Source of the DNA: Arthrobacter sp.
GTDB taxonomy: Bacteria; Actinomycetota; Actinomycetes; Actinomycetales; Micrococcaceae
Assembly (NCBI GenBank): GCA_031178585.1
Contig: JAPSIT010000038.1
Span: 1-15,021, forward strand
Reading direction: 5' to 3'
DNA length: 15,021 bases
The translations under genes and the position numbers were made by a program. Shown here piece by piece: positions 14,998-15,021 of the stretch. Under the pieces are notes generated by a model that had not been told where the DNA came from, searched no databases, and saw nothing but the letters and a program-made list of their open reading frames with translations. Within the stretch, counting starts at the first letter, position 1. Each line of letters opens with the position of its first letter.

Positions 14998-15021
14998 CTC
15001 TGCGGCCTTGGCCGATGGCTT

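Overview
The window is high-GC DNA with an actinobacterial gene set. The likeliest source is a member of the Micrococcaceae of the Arthrobacter / Pseudarthrobacter type. This rests on composition, GTG/TTG starts, family-specific protein features (group II truncated globin, an RpiB with the GSGNGE active site, a Nei2-like glycosylase, a PepN beginning MPG-NLTR) and a gene order I associate with that family. It is chromosomal core sequence; I see no insertion sequence, prophage module, CRISPR array or defence locus.

Layout. (1) 1-358: the 3' part of a sugar phosphate isomerase/epimerase gene, broken by two opposite single-base frameshifts. (2) 433-468 is a strong terminator serving a minus-strand LapA-domain membrane protein gene (559-1020). 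(3) 1336-2388: a secreted calcineurin-like metallophosphoesterase, the compositional outlier of the window, followed by two hairpins and a minus-strand tRNA-Arg(TCT). (4) 2759-5705, plus strand: a single-stranded DNA-binding protein, a small lipoprotein, and the ABC-F translation factor EttA, closed by a textbook terminator. (5) 5820-7516: acyl-CoA thioesterase II (minus) divergent from an unrecognised conserved-looking protein (plus), sharing a 62 bp promoter region. (6) 7544-11870, all minus strand: PepN, OsmC-like peroxidase, MscS-type channel and truncated hemoglobin, transcribed in that order. (7) 11996-14623, plus strand: a DUF1648-like membrane protein, then ribose-5-phosphate isomerase B overlapping a Fpg/Nei-family DNA glycosylase by one base. 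(8) 14687-14997: a bidirectional terminator, tRNA-Gly(TCC) (minus) and tRNA-Pro(TGG) (plus).

How the genes work together. Most are independent housekeeping functions: EttA in translation, TesB in acyl-CoA turnover, PepN in peptide degradation, RpiB in the pentose phosphate pathway. The OsmC / MscS / globin series and the Nei-type glycosylase together give a loose stress flavour (peroxide, osmotic shock, O2/NO handling, oxidised bases). The tight gaps support co-transcription of pepN-osmC and of mscS-globin, and translational coupling of rpiB-nei.

I did not find a convincing new multi-gene system. The points most worth a second look are the compensating frameshifts at the left end; a metallophosphoesterase lacking a canonical metal-binding His and of foreign-looking composition next to a tRNA; repeated TANNNT boxes 6-7 nt before start codons without Shine-Dalgarno sequences (probable leaderless mRNAs); an unknown protein divergent from tesB; and a Nei2-like enzyme with a roughly 50-residue low-complexity insertion.
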